NCBI RefSeq assembly: GCF_026810365.1
Contig: NZ_CP113948.1
Location: 200,001-264,000 of the forward strand
Origin: Flavobacterium praedii
GTDB taxonomy: Bacteria > Bacteroidota > Bacteroidia > Flavobacteriales > Flavobacteriaceae
Direction of reading: 5' to 3'
Length of the DNA: 64,000 nucleotides
Each line of letters begins with the position of its first letter. Position 1 is the first letter of the stretch. The position numbers and the translations under genes are program-made. Of the stretch, positions 18,501 to 25,867 are shown one piece after another. Under the pieces are notes generated by a model, which was given only the letters and a program-made list of their open reading frames with translations, was not told where the DNA came from and made no database searches.

Positions 18501-19063
18501 CAACTGGTGAAGATATTAATATTATTGTTTTGGATACCGAAGTGTATTCAAACACAGGTGGTCAAGCTTCAAAATCTACTCCTTTGGGGGCAAGTGCTAA
18601 GTTTACCATTGGAGGTAAAAGAACCAGTAAAAAAAGCCTTGGACTTCAAGCTATTTCTTATGGTAATGTCTATGTAGCTCAAATTGCAATTGGTGCCAAA
18701 GATTTGCAAACACTAAAAGCAATTGAAGAAGCAGCTGCATATCCTGGACCATCATTAATTATTGCCTATTCTCATTGCGGTGAACACGGGTATGAATTGA
18801 AAAATGGTGTTAGCCAACAAGAAAAAGCGGTTGAAAGCGGGTACTGGCCTCTCTTTAGATTTGATCCTTCACAACCAAAAGGAAAAAAATTCAAATTAGA
18901 TTCCAAAGCACCAAGTATTCCTTTAAGCGACTTTATGTACAACGAAACTCGTTTTACAAGGGTAGTAAAAGATAATGCAGAATTAGGAGCTGAACTATTG
19001 ACCCGAGCACAAGAAGAAGTGGATACAAAATGGGAAAGACTTGAATTATACAGAGATTTATAG
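15527..19063 (+). CDS. nifJ: Pyruvate:ferredoxin (flavodoxin) oxidoreductase
   Basis: This 1178-residue single-chain enzyme has the full domain set of PFOR/NifJ. The alpha domain starts with YPITPSSPMGEHAELYSSKG, the gamma domain spans roughly residues 410-620, and a 2[4Fe-4S] domain has CTQCNKCVAICPH and CTGCDLCVAVCPA. The C-terminal ThDP domain shows FSGACSGCGETPY and GDGWAYDIGYGGVDHVL with DTEVYSNTGGQ. It turns pyruvate and CoA into acetyl-CoA, CO2 and reduced ferredoxin. No lesion is seen. A strong hairpin follows at 19114. Its presence next to the ferredoxin and the kor-nuo operon points to a ferredoxin-based metabolism at low oxygen. Confidence 0.95.
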   Translation: MNNKIFPKLICDGNEAVAIIAHKTNEVCAIYPITPSSPMGEHAELYSSKGKTNVWNNVPRIVEMQSEGGAAGTVHGSLQAGALTTTFTASQGLLLMIPNMYKIAGELLPCVIHVAARTVATHALSIFGDHSDVMACRQTGFSMLFGGSVQEAHDFALISQVTTLKSRVPILNIFDGFRTSHEISKIDGIPDDIIKAMIPEDKIMEHKKRSLDPDRPVLRGTTQNPDVFFQAREACNLFYDKVPAIVQEVMDEFYEHTGRRYNLFDYIGHPEAERVIIIMGSAEGPVKEALDALLKQGEKVGVLLVRLFKPFSIAGFVDKLPKTVKKIAVLDRTKEPGSIGDPLYLDIVAALVESGREMPIVVGGRYGLSSKEFTPAMVNGVYEELSNSKPRNHFTIGINDDVTFKSLYYDPSFDFKSTTINCMFYGLGSDGTVGANKNSIKIIGETTDNYVQGYFVYDSKKAGAQTISHLRFGPDPINSNYLIDKADFIASHKFNFIEKFNMIADLKHGGTFLLNSPYSTDEIWDRLPLQIQKGIIEKEVKFYVIDATRVAQEASLGKRANTILQTCFFAISGILPKDEAIEKIKNAIVKSYSHKGEKVVKMNFNAVDKALENLHQVDYPKVVSSEKSMLSAMRNAPDGFVTEVLEKILAGFGDDLPVSAFTVDGTFPTGTSQYEKSGIADFIPVWDDESLCTQCNKCVAICPHAAIRSKVVSNDELAGLPSSLKSAPAIGRPFAKENESYILQVSPEDCTGCDLCVAVCPAVSKEKENFKSINMHKKIEVDVVENVNWDYFEKLSYYDRAALQLSTVKGSQYLEPLFEFSGACSGCGETPYIKLITQLYGDSMLIANATGCSSIYGGNLPTTPYKTNEYGRGPAWANSLFEDNAEFGLGLKLGLSKKQEIAVGLLKSLESEVGSELVSAILNNGEETEALKNEKFAQIEALNKILVKIQNNDDAKKLSQLTEYLRKKAVWIFGGDGWAYDIGYGGVDHVLSTGEDINIIVLDTEVYSNTGGQASKSTPLGASAKFTIGGKRTSKKSLGLQAISYGNVYVAQIAIGAKDLQTLKAIEEAAAYPGPSLIIAYSHCGEHGYELKNGVSQQEKAVESGYWPLFRFDPSQPKGKKFKLDSKAPSIPLSDFMYNETRFTRVVKDNAELGAELLTRAQEEVDTKWERLELYRDL

Positions 19064-19113
19064 TCAATTTTATTTAATCAATTTAAATTAAAAAAGAAAA
19101 TAGGGTTGTTAAT

Positions 19114-19152
19114 AAAAACCTCCATTGATATTATTTCAAATGGAGGTTTTTT
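19114..19152 (+). terminator. Rho-independent terminator after nifJ
   Basis: AAAAACCTCCATT at 19114 pairs with AATGGAGGTTTTT ending at 19151, with a 12-base loop and a T-tract. The A-tract on the other side lets it work for the convergent gene as well. Confidence 0.8.
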
Positions 19153-19181
19153 ATGAATAAAATTAAAATATGCAGCGAAGA

Positions 19182-19619
19182 TTATATTTCAATATCCTTG
19201 ATGAATCCATCATATTCTAAATAAAACAATTCTAAAGCATTCATTTTTTCATGGAAAAAATCAAATATCTCATCCCAATACTTACGATTACTTACACTTA
19301 CATTTAATTTTTCAACCCAAATACGGCTGATGGTTTTTCCATTTTCCAAAGTATGATTTCTTTCATAGACCAAATCTTTGACAAATTCATCTTCTATAAT
19401 ATTTTTTAGGGCCACTAATTTGTCAAAATATTGCATTCTCAATTCCTTGTTTCGCATTTCAATATCGATATGTACTTGAGCTTTGGTGTTTTCTACATAA
19501 AATTTAAAAGAAAAATCTTTTATTTTCGTGTCATACAACACCCATTTTCTGGGGTATTTTTGAGCAAATTCAACCCAAAATTCGTGTTTAAGTTTTTGAT
19601 TTTCTTCCTTACTATACAT
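19182..19619 (-). CDS. DUF4268-like protein
   Basis: The protein has about 145 residues from the ATG giving MYSKEENQKLKHEFW; an upstream in-frame ATG would add 12 unlikely residues. The pattern of a short helical start, FSFKFYVENTKAQVHIDIEMRN and a DWxE-like C-terminal helical part fits the DUF4268 family. That family is found alone or at the end of restriction-linked proteins and has no proven function. It has no signal peptide or membrane segment. It is convergent with nifJ and divergent from the NUDIX gene, with a shared terminator at 19114. Confidence 0.7.
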   Translation of the reverse strand: MYSKEENQKLKHEFWVEFAQKYPRKWVLYDTKIKDFSFKFYVENTKAQVHIDIEMRNKELRMQYFDKLVALKNIIEDEFVKDLVYERNHTLENGKTISRIWVEKLNVSVSNRKYWDEIFDFFHEKMNALELFYLEYDGFIKDIEI

Positions 19620-19708
19620 ACTATTTGGTTTTTGTGTTGAAAACTTGTTTGACACTGTTTTCTAAACTATATTTATAATTAATTTGTTTGCAAAAATAAA
19701 CTTTGATT

Positions 19709-20362
19709 ATGGATTTTCAAGACTTTTTACAATTAGTTCCATATTTTAATGATGTAAATCTTCCAGGCGAAGAAGCGCATAATTTAATGGTGCCAAATGA
19801 ACGGTTGGAAAAAATGAAATCCATCGATATGAATCTAGTCAGTCCTAAAATTGCAGCCGTAATGATGTTGTTTTATCCAAAAGACGGAATTACTCATTTG
19901 GTTTTAATTGTTCGAAATTCCTACAAAGGAGTTCACTCTTCTCAAATAGCCTTTCCAGGTGGAAAGTATGAAACGGAAGACGCCAACTTTGAGAAAACGG
20001 CATTAAGAGAAACCTATGAAGAAATTGGTATTCATCCTAGTAAAATTGAAGTATTAAAAGCATTTACTCAATTGTATATTCAGCCAAGTAATTTTATGGT
20101 TTATCCTTTTTTGGGTATTTGCAAAGAGGAAATATCTTTTTATCCAGATTCTATCGAAGTGGCTGATATTATTGAACTACCATTATCTACCTTTTTAAGT
20201 GATGCTATTATTGTAAAAACAAAAATGAATACTTCATATTCAATTGATATTGATGTACCTGCATTTGAAATTGATGGTAAAATTGTTTGGGGAGCAACGG
20301 CAATGATGTTAAGTGAATTGAAAGTAATTTTGAAATATATTTTAAAAAAAAGCAAATTATAA
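19709..20362 (+). CDS. NUDIX hydrolase (CoA pyrophosphatase-like)
   Basis: This 217-residue protein contains a complete Nudix box: GGKYETEDANFEKTALRETYEEIGI runs from about residue 85 (split here as GGKYETEDANFEKTALRET and YEEIGI). It has the REXXEE catalytic core. The preceding SSQIAFPGG is typical of the CoA/acyl-CoA diphosphatase subgroup (NudL-like). I use the ATG at 19709 rather than a TTG two codons upstream. It probably hydrolyses a nucleoside-diphosphate-linked metabolite to limit its build-up; the substrate is not shown by the sequence. The next gene follows 100 bases later with its own -7 element. Confidence 0.87.
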   Translation: MDFQDFLQLVPYFNDVNLPGEEAHNLMVPNERLEKMKSIDMNLVSPKIAAVMMLFYPKDGITHLVLIVRNSYKGVHSSQIAFPGGKYETEDANFEKTALRETYEEIGIHPSKIEVLKAFTQLYIQPSNFMVYPFLGICKEEISFYPDSIEVADIIELPLSTFLSDAIIVKTKMNTSYSIDIDVPAFEIDGKIVWGATAMMLSELKVILKYILKKSKL

Positions 20363-20420
20363 ATTGAACTTGTTTTGTTAAAAGGGCGCTTTTTTAGTAT
20401 TTAAAAAGGAAAAAAAATCG

Positions 20421-20428
20421 TAATTTTG
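20421..20428 (+). promoter_or_regulatory. Bacteroidota -7 promoter element
   Basis: TAATTTTG fits TAnnTTTG and lies 34 bases before the acyltransferase ATG at 20463. No TTG is found at the ideal spacing upstream. Confidence 0.4.
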
Positions 20429-20462
20429 CAATCCCAAATCTTAAAAAAAAACAATCTATCTT

Positions 20463-21272
20463 ATGGGATTATTTAAGCGAAATCCTTTTGGACACATCCT
20501 ATTTATAAAAAAATGGTTGATTCGAATCTTCGGATTTATTAGCCACAGAAGGTATCGTGGTTTTAATGAACTGCAAATTGAAGGTTCTGAAATTATTAAA
20601 AACCTACCAGATACCAACGTACTTTTTATTTCCAATCATCAAACTTATTTTGCAGATGTAACAGCCATGTTTCATGTCTTTAATGCCAGTTTAAGCGGTC
20701 GTGAAGATTCTATTAAGAATGTTTGGTATATGTGGAATCCTAAATTGAATATGTATTATGTAGCAGCCAAAGAAACTATGAAAGCAGGATTACTGCCGAG
20801 AATCATGGCGTATGCAGGTGCAATTTCAGTAGAACGTACTTGGCGTGCCAAAGGCGAAGATGTAAAAGAAAAAAAAGATGTAAATCCAAATGATACGGAG
20901 AATATTAAAATTGCATTAGATGATGGTTGGGTAATTACGTTTCCTCAAGGCACTACCAAATCGTTTAAACCTGTTCGAAAAGGAACAGCACATATCATAA
21001 AACAACACCGACCTATAGTTGTTCCAATAGTAATTGATGGTTTCCGACGTTCGTTTTGCAAGAAAGGTTTACGGATGAAAAAGAAAGGAATCCTTCAATC
21101 CTTCATCATCAAAGAACCTTTGGATATCGACTACGATAATGATACCATTGATGAAATTGTAGAAAAAGTAGAATACGCCATCGAGCAACATCCTTCTTTC
21201 TTAAAAGTAATTCCATTAGAAGAACTTCAGGAACAAGAAGAATTGAATAAAAAAAGACAGTGGGATTATTAG
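20463..21272 (+). CDS. 1-acyl-glycerol-3-phosphate acyltransferase-like (PlsC family)
   Basis: This 269-residue protein has the acyltransferase motif order of the PlsC family: NHQTYFADV (motif I), the later GAISVERTW, ITFPQGTTKSF (motif III, FPEGT-like) and VVPIVIDGFRR (motif IV). It probably transfers an acyl chain to lysophosphatidic acid or a related lipid at the inner membrane. Motif I is odd: the His and Asp are five residues apart (HX5D) instead of the usual HX4D, and motif III has Gln in place of Glu. This suggests a divergent subfamily with another acceptor. A 22-bp perfect inverted repeat follows the stop. Confidence 0.8.
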   Translation: MGLFKRNPFGHILFIKKWLIRIFGFISHRRYRGFNELQIEGSEIIKNLPDTNVLFISNHQTYFADVTAMFHVFNASLSGREDSIKNVWYMWNPKLNMYYVAAKETMKAGLLPRIMAYAGAISVERTWRAKGEDVKEKKDVNPNDTENIKIALDDGWVITFPQGTTKSFKPVRKGTAHIIKQHRPIVVPIVIDGFRRSFCKKGLRMKKKGILQSFIIKEPLDIDYDNDTIDEIVEKVEYAIEQHPSFLKVIPLEELQEQEELNKKRQWDY

Positions 21273-21273
21273 A

Positions 21274-21337
21274 AAGTGAGTCGTGAAAAGTGAATGGTTA
21301 ACATTTGATTTAACTATTCACTTTTCACGACTCACTT
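21274..21337. terminator. 22-bp inverted repeat between convergent genes
   Basis: AAGTGAGTCGTGAAAAGTGAAT at 21274-21295 is perfectly complementary to 21316-21337. It lies between the stops of two convergent genes and may end transcription from both sides, although T-tracts are weak. Confidence 0.55.
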
Positions 21338-21341
21338 AAAA

Positions 21342-21995
21342 TTACAAATCAATTTTCTTTAATTCTTCAAAGTTATTCTGCAAACGCTTTAATAAAATCC
21401 CATAGATTAATTTGTAAATCAGCCAGAAAGCGCAGGTAAAAATTGCTGTGGCTATAATTAATACTAAGAAAGATATTAATGCAATATTCAAGGGCATTTC
21501 GGGATGGACAACACCATTTTTTGAGGCACCTTCCAAATAGCCTTCATAAAATAAATAGCCTCCAAAAATGATAAAAAATACGGCAAAAAACGTTAAGTTA
21601 AACGCAATATATTGTTTGACCACTCTTCGTGTTTTTAATATCGTAGCGATGAGTTTTTTGGTATTATCATCTACAGCAATTTTGCGATACATCGTATAAA
21701 ACTTAAAAATAAAGAATAAAATCACAGCATACAATATCACAGTCGTAGCTATATAATATCCATAAACACCCAAGTGTTTAATTAATTCTACATTTTTCTC
21801 GTCGTATTTGGTAAACGATAAAGCCAATCCTAGGACTAGTCCCAATCCCAGTTCTAAAATACTAATTATAAAAATCCACTTCACCACCGATGAAGATCGT
21901 TTGTGAATCATTTTGTAAATCTCGTTTTCCGATATCTGTTCAAAAGAAGCAGCGTTCTTTTTCCAGTCTTTTTTTAATAAATCCAACTCTTTCAT
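21342..21995 (-). CDS. Membrane protein paired with the ECF sigma factor
   Basis: This 217-residue protein begins with a soluble stretch of about 40 residues (KKDWKKNAASFEQISENEIY). Four predicted membrane helices follow at roughly residues 38-60, 80-100, 120-145 and 170-200. Its start overlaps the stop of the sigma-factor gene by four bases, so the two are translationally coupled. Such two-gene units often encode a sigma factor and its membrane anti-sigma partner, and the N-terminal cytosolic part could bind the sigma factor. No zinc-binding anti-sigma motif is seen, so the regulatory role is inferred only from context. Confidence 0.75.
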   Translation of the reverse strand: MKELDLLKKDWKKNAASFEQISENEIYKMIHKRSSSVVKWIFIISILELGLGLVLGLALSFTKYDEKNVELIKHLGVYGYYIATTVILYAVILFFIFKFYTMYRKIAVDDNTKKLIATILKTRRVVKQYIAFNLTFFAVFFIIFGGYLFYEGYLEGASKNGVVHPEMPLNIALISFLVLIIATAIFTCAFWLIYKLIYGILLKRLQNNFEELKKIDL

Positions 21996-22495
21996 ACGCC
22001 TAATGGATTTAATATTTTTTTTAATTTCCCTTTTATTCGATTCATTTTTACCCTTGCATTCACTTCACTAATTCCTAAAGTTTCCGAAATTTCGGTATAA
22101 TCCTTGTCTTCCAAATACATAAATACTAACGCTTTTTCAATATCATTCAGCTGATAAACTGCCTTATACATCAATTTCAACTGCTCTTCTTCTTCATAAT
22201 TATATTCTATGTCATGCGTAAAATGTTGTCTACCTTCGTACTCAACTGTTGCAATGCTGCGCTTACTCTTTCGATACAAAGTAATTGCGGTATTCAAAGC
22301 AACTCGATAAGCCCAAGTCGAAAATTTACTTTCTCCCCTAAATTTAGGAAAAGCTTTCCACAACTGAATCGTGATTTCCTGAAACAAATCCTTATGAGCA
22401 TCCTCCCCAGACGTATACAATCGACAAATCTTGTGGATTATATTCTGGTTTTCTTGCAGTTGCTTGACAAAAGAAGGTTCTAGATTTTCACTCAT
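21992..22495 (-). CDS. ECF-type RNA polymerase sigma factor
   Basis: This 167-residue protein has the two sigma-70 regions of ECF factors. Region 2 spans about residues 15-85 (DLFQEITIQLWKAFPKFRGE, STWAYRVALNTAI). Region 4 lies at about 105-160 (YLEDKDYTEISETLGISEV with a helix-turn-helix). It lacks region 1 and the C-terminal SnoaL domain. It directs RNA polymerase to a regulon that cannot be read here. It is cotranscribed with the four-helix membrane protein that overlaps its end, a likely partner. The class is that of many Bacteroidota sigma factors of unknown signal. Confidence 0.92.
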   Translation of the reverse strand: MSENLEPSFVKQLQENQNIIHKICRLYTSGEDAHKDLFQEITIQLWKAFPKFRGESKFSTWAYRVALNTAITLYRKSKRSIATVEYEGRQHFTHDIEYNYEEEEQLKLMYKAVYQLNDIEKALVFMYLEDKDYTEISETLGISEVNARVKMNRIKGKLKKILNPLGV

Positions 22496-22596
22496 ATTTC
22501 ATTAGTACGCCGCCCGCACATTTTGTTACAAATCGACACATTTTTTATTAAAATAATCAAAATAATTAGAAGCAGAAATTGATCATTCATAGCATC

Positions 22597-22695
22597 TTTT
22601 CTCCCGCTGTCATTCCAATCTTTTTGAGAACTTTGTCAAAGTTCAAAACTTTGACAAAGTTCTCAAAAAGGATTTTCCCTTCCATCGGGGCTACT
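22597..22695 (-). ncRNA. Structured intergenic element, copy A (flavo-1-like)
   Basis: Read on the minus strand, the element is GCCCCGATGGAAGGG, then a 20-bp hairpin (22621-22640 with 22650-22669), then GATTGGAATGACAGCGGGAG. The outer CCCG/CGGG helix and the loop ATGGAAG..GACAG match copies B and C. The hairpin is variable among the copies. It lies in the 690-bp gap between the sigma factor and the DUF3810 gene and is not adjacent to a shared type of gene. Confidence 0.5.
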
Positions 22696-22858
22696 CCAGA
22701 AATTTAGTTTTTCATTAGATCTTACAGTTTAATCCTACAAATAACAGCATTTGTTAAAATTAATTTTCAAACCCTATAATTCATGTAAGTTTTTAGGTTG
22801 AATAATACTATATAACTGTCCGTAACTCATACCAAGAGTCTAAAAATTAAAAATATAC

Positions 22859-22915
22859 CTTTGCGTCTCTGCGCCTTGCGAGCCCAATTTCAAGCAAAGT
22901 CGCAGCGACGCAAAG
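22859..22915. repeat. Intergenic palindrome
   Basis: CTTTGCGTCTCTGCG at 22859-22873 pairs with CGCAGCGACGCAAAG at 22901-22915 with one mismatch, and has some inner pairing. It is G+C-rich in an A+T-rich gap. The rest of the gap from 22696 to 23183 shows no gene. Confidence 0.55.
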
Positions 22916-23183
22916 AACAGAAAGGAAAAGTTTTGTGAATAACATTCAACAATTAATCTATTCTTTGAAATGGTACTAGTCACGGATAGTCATATAATGT
23001 TAAGTAAAAACTAAGTCCATTTAAGTAAATACAAAACTTTTTTCACATATTTTTACTTTAATCACTACTTAGAAAGCTTGTTTACGTTGTCTTATATGAC
23101 TTATGGTTCAAAATTAAATGCTGTTTAAAATAGAATTTAGCAGATCTTACTAAAAGGAATAAGGCTAGCTCATAACTTTTAAT

Positions 23184-24245
23184 TTAAAAAGACCTTACTT
23201 TATAATAATTCACCATCAAATTCACAAACTTACTGTAACTGTCCATCCCGTCTTTTTGTTGGTTAATTTTTAGAAAACGGTCATAAAAAGCATGAAATCC
23301 CGTTTCAATTGGGGTTTGGTATTGTTCCCAAAAATCTTCACTTTCTTTATAGTTTTTCAAAATGCCAGGATGAACAGTTTTGAGTAATCGCTTCAATGTC
23401 TCTTCATTTCGTACTTGCCAATTCCCCAAACAATAGCGCAAAGCCATACAATATCCCGAATACTGAAAATACAAATTATCATTTTTTATCGAAGATAAAA
23501 ATCCTATAAAGTTACATTCGCTCTCGCTGGCATATCCCATCTGATGTGCCATTTCATGATTCGTTGTCATTGGAAAACTGTACATCGGACCCAAATAATT
23601 CACCTGAGCTTCATTGGTAAACGGATTCAAATAACCGCCAAAACCCATGTAGGTTAAAGGCAAACTGAAAAGAGATTTCTTGATACTCAAATGCGAATAG
23701 GTAAAAAAGTCATACTCTCGAGATAAGTTTTGATATCCATTTTGGTTCATTTCAAAAACCTGATTTTGAGAATAGGGGAATACTACTTTTAGACTGTCAT
23801 TTTTTGTAATTTGACTTTGAATGGCATTTGTTTTGGCAATTAATTTTTTGGTAAAAATCAATAAATCCGTATCGGTATAATCTCTTTCAATCGCCATTTT
23901 TTCAAACAAAGGTTCACGGTAATAATTCAATGCCCAAAGTATATGAAAGAAAAAATAAAACACGGATAAAACACTCAAAATAGTCAGAAGATTGTTTTTC
24001 CAATCTAACTTCCAAGATTTTCTTTTGGTCCAAAACCATTTTAAAGCGAATAAAATCAAAATAAAATAAATACAATCCCCAATTGAAAATGGAATTTTTC
24101 CTAAGACGATTCTCGAAAATTTTGACAGATAAACATAAAATCCGTTGCTGTAAAAACGTTCTACGCTTTCCGGAAAAAACCGAATGATTTTTAGAATTAT
24201 GATTTGAATCAATAAGAATATGGGGAGAATGTAGCGGCGTTTCAT
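23184..24245 (-). CDS. DUF3810 membrane protein with an HExxH motif
   Basis: This 353-residue protein has two or three N-terminal membrane helices (about residues 8-25, 50-70 and 90-108) and then a large outer domain. That domain carries NHEMAHQMGYASESECNFI, an HExxH zinc-protease motif with a downstream Glu (ASESE) that could be the third ligand. This is the layout of the DUF3810 family of flavobacteria. It probably acts at the membrane as a gluzincin-like peptidase, but no substrate is known to me. It stands alone; the 245-bp region before the next gene is A+T-rich. Confidence 0.82.
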   Translation of the reverse strand: MKRRYILPIFLLIQIIILKIIRFFPESVERFYSNGFYVYLSKFSRIVLGKIPFSIGDCIYFILILFALKWFWTKRKSWKLDWKNNLLTILSVLSVFYFFFHILWALNYYREPLFEKMAIERDYTDTDLLIFTKKLIAKTNAIQSQITKNDSLKVVFPYSQNQVFEMNQNGYQNLSREYDFFTYSHLSIKKSLFSLPLTYMGFGGYLNPFTNEAQVNYLGPMYSFPMTTNHEMAHQMGYASESECNFIGFLSSIKNDNLYFQYSGYCMALRYCLGNWQVRNEETLKRLLKTVHPGILKNYKESEDFWEQYQTPIETGFHAFYDRFLKINQQKDGMDSYSKFVNLMVNYYKVRSF

Positions 24246-24496
24246 TTTTTATAAATTGTATTGTAAAGAAACAAATTTTGGTCGTTTTTATACATTATTT
24301 TTTTTAAAAATAAATTTTGTTTATTTTATTGACTATTCTTTTATTTCTATTTATTAAAATAAATTATAAAAAAATAATGTTAAGTTGTTCAAGATTTGAT
24401 TATTAACATTATTTTTTCTAAATTAAAATAAAGTTAAAAGATTGTATTTTCTGGTATTTATAAGTAAATTTAAATTTAATTCTTAAAAATTTGTTT

Positions 24497-25864
24497 ATGA
24501 TATTATATGGATCAGTACTTGCTTTAATTTTTATAGTGATAGTTGCTAGGCTTTTAATTTTAAAATATAATCCACAGGCAGTTTTACTATTTAGTGGTTT
24601 ATTTATGTTGATAATTGCTTTGCTTTTAGGATTTAAAATGCCAATATTAGTGAAACCTACAGGATCAAGCTTTCTAAATATTTTTGAATATATTAAAGTA
24701 GCTTTTAGCGAAACCAACGCTCAAGTAGGATTATTAATTATGGCAATTGGAGGTTTCGTTGCATTTATTGAAAAAAATGGGGCTTCTGATGCTTTGGTTT
24801 ATTTAGCTTTAAAACCATTGTCGCTTATGAAAAAGTATCCCTATATAATAGCCTCTTTAGTCATTCCAATAGGTCAATTTCTGTTTATTTGTATTCCATC
24901 TGCAGCAGGGCTCAGTTTGTTGTTAATGGCTTCCGTTTTTCCTATTATGGTAAATCTTGGAGTTAGTCGTTTATCAGCAGTATCTGTTATTACAGCAACA
25001 ACCGCTTTTGGTGTTGGGCCTGCTTCTGTAATAACTGCTCGATCCGTTAAAATCATTGACACTTCATCAGTATCACATTTTTTTGATTCACAAATTCCGT
25101 TAATGGTTCCTTTAACAATAACATTAATGATTTGTTTCTTTTTTGTAAATAGATATTTTGATAAAAAAGAGAATTCAAGCGCAACTGTTCCAATCGAAGA
25201 AAAAGAAATAGTTTTAAAGGTACCTTTATATTATGCTATTTTGCCAATACTTCCATTGATTATATTATTAGTTTTCTCTGAAATGTTTTCGTTTTTTGAA
25301 ACGCCTATTCACATAGATACTACTACTGTTATGATTATTTGCGTTTTTATTGGGCTACTGATGGATTTAATACGAACTCGAAATTTAAAAATGGTTTTTG
25401 AGTCTTTACAAATATTTTTTAATGGAATGGGTGATATTTTCAAGTCGGTTGTAACTTTAATTATTGCTGCCGAAATGTTTTCTAAAGGTTTAATCAGTTT
25501 ACTATTTATAGATGGTTTGATTACAAGCTCACAAAGTATAGGATTAGGAGGTGTAGGGATTAGTATTGTTATGGCAGTAATGATATTTTTTGCTTCGGTT
25601 CTTATGGGAAGTGGAAATGCTGCTTTTTTTGCTTTTGGACCATTAGTCCCAAAAATCACAAATGAATTAGGGGTTTCTACTACCTCTATGATTTTGCCAA
25701 TGGAATTTTCTGCTTCAATGGGTAGAACAGTTTCGCCAATTTCAGGAGTTCTTATTGCAAGTTCAAATATTGCCAAAGTTTCTCCATTTGACATTGCAAA
25801 AAGAAATGCAATCCCATTTGGGATCACTTTTTTGGTCATGATAATTATTCATTTTATACTATAA
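24497..25864 (+). CDS. dcuC: C4-dicarboxylate carrier, DcuC family
   Basis: This 455-residue protein has about 12 membrane helices. It shows the DcuC-type stretches FLFICIPSAAGLSLLLMA, TATTAFGVGPASVITARS and LMGSGNAAFFAFGPLVPKI, with a cytosolic loop near residue 225. The family carries succinate, fumarate, malate or aspartate. I use the ATG at 24497 (a TTG start two codons upstream is possible). It is the first gene of a co-directional cluster and its stop is three bases before the isoaspartyl dipeptidase start, which points to import or exchange of aspartate or the dicarboxylate formed from it. Confidence 0.82.
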   Translation: MILYGSVLALIFIVIVARLLILKYNPQAVLLFSGLFMLIIALLLGFKMPILVKPTGSSFLNIFEYIKVAFSETNAQVGLLIMAIGGFVAFIEKNGASDALVYLALKPLSLMKKYPYIIASLVIPIGQFLFICIPSAAGLSLLLMASVFPIMVNLGVSRLSAVSVITATTAFGVGPASVITARSVKIIDTSSVSHFFDSQIPLMVPLTITLMICFFFVNRYFDKKENSSATVPIEEKEIVLKVPLYYAILPILPLIILLVFSEMFSFFETPIHIDTTTVMIICVFIGLLMDLIRTRNLKMVFESLQIFFNGMGDIFKSVVTLIIAAEMFSKGLISLLFIDGLITSSQSIGLGGVGISIVMAVMIFFASVLMGSGNAAFFAFGPLVPKITNELGVSTTSMILPMEFSASMGRTVSPISGVLIASSNIAKVSPFDIAKRNAIPFGITFLVMIIIHFIL

Positions 25865-25867
25865 TAT

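Noticed and set aside
25309..25839. A 176-codon minus-strand frame antisense to the DcuC-type carrier gene
   Set aside because: It is the complement of membrane-helix codons; its translation is low-complexity with many Ile, Pro and Lys and shows no family motif.
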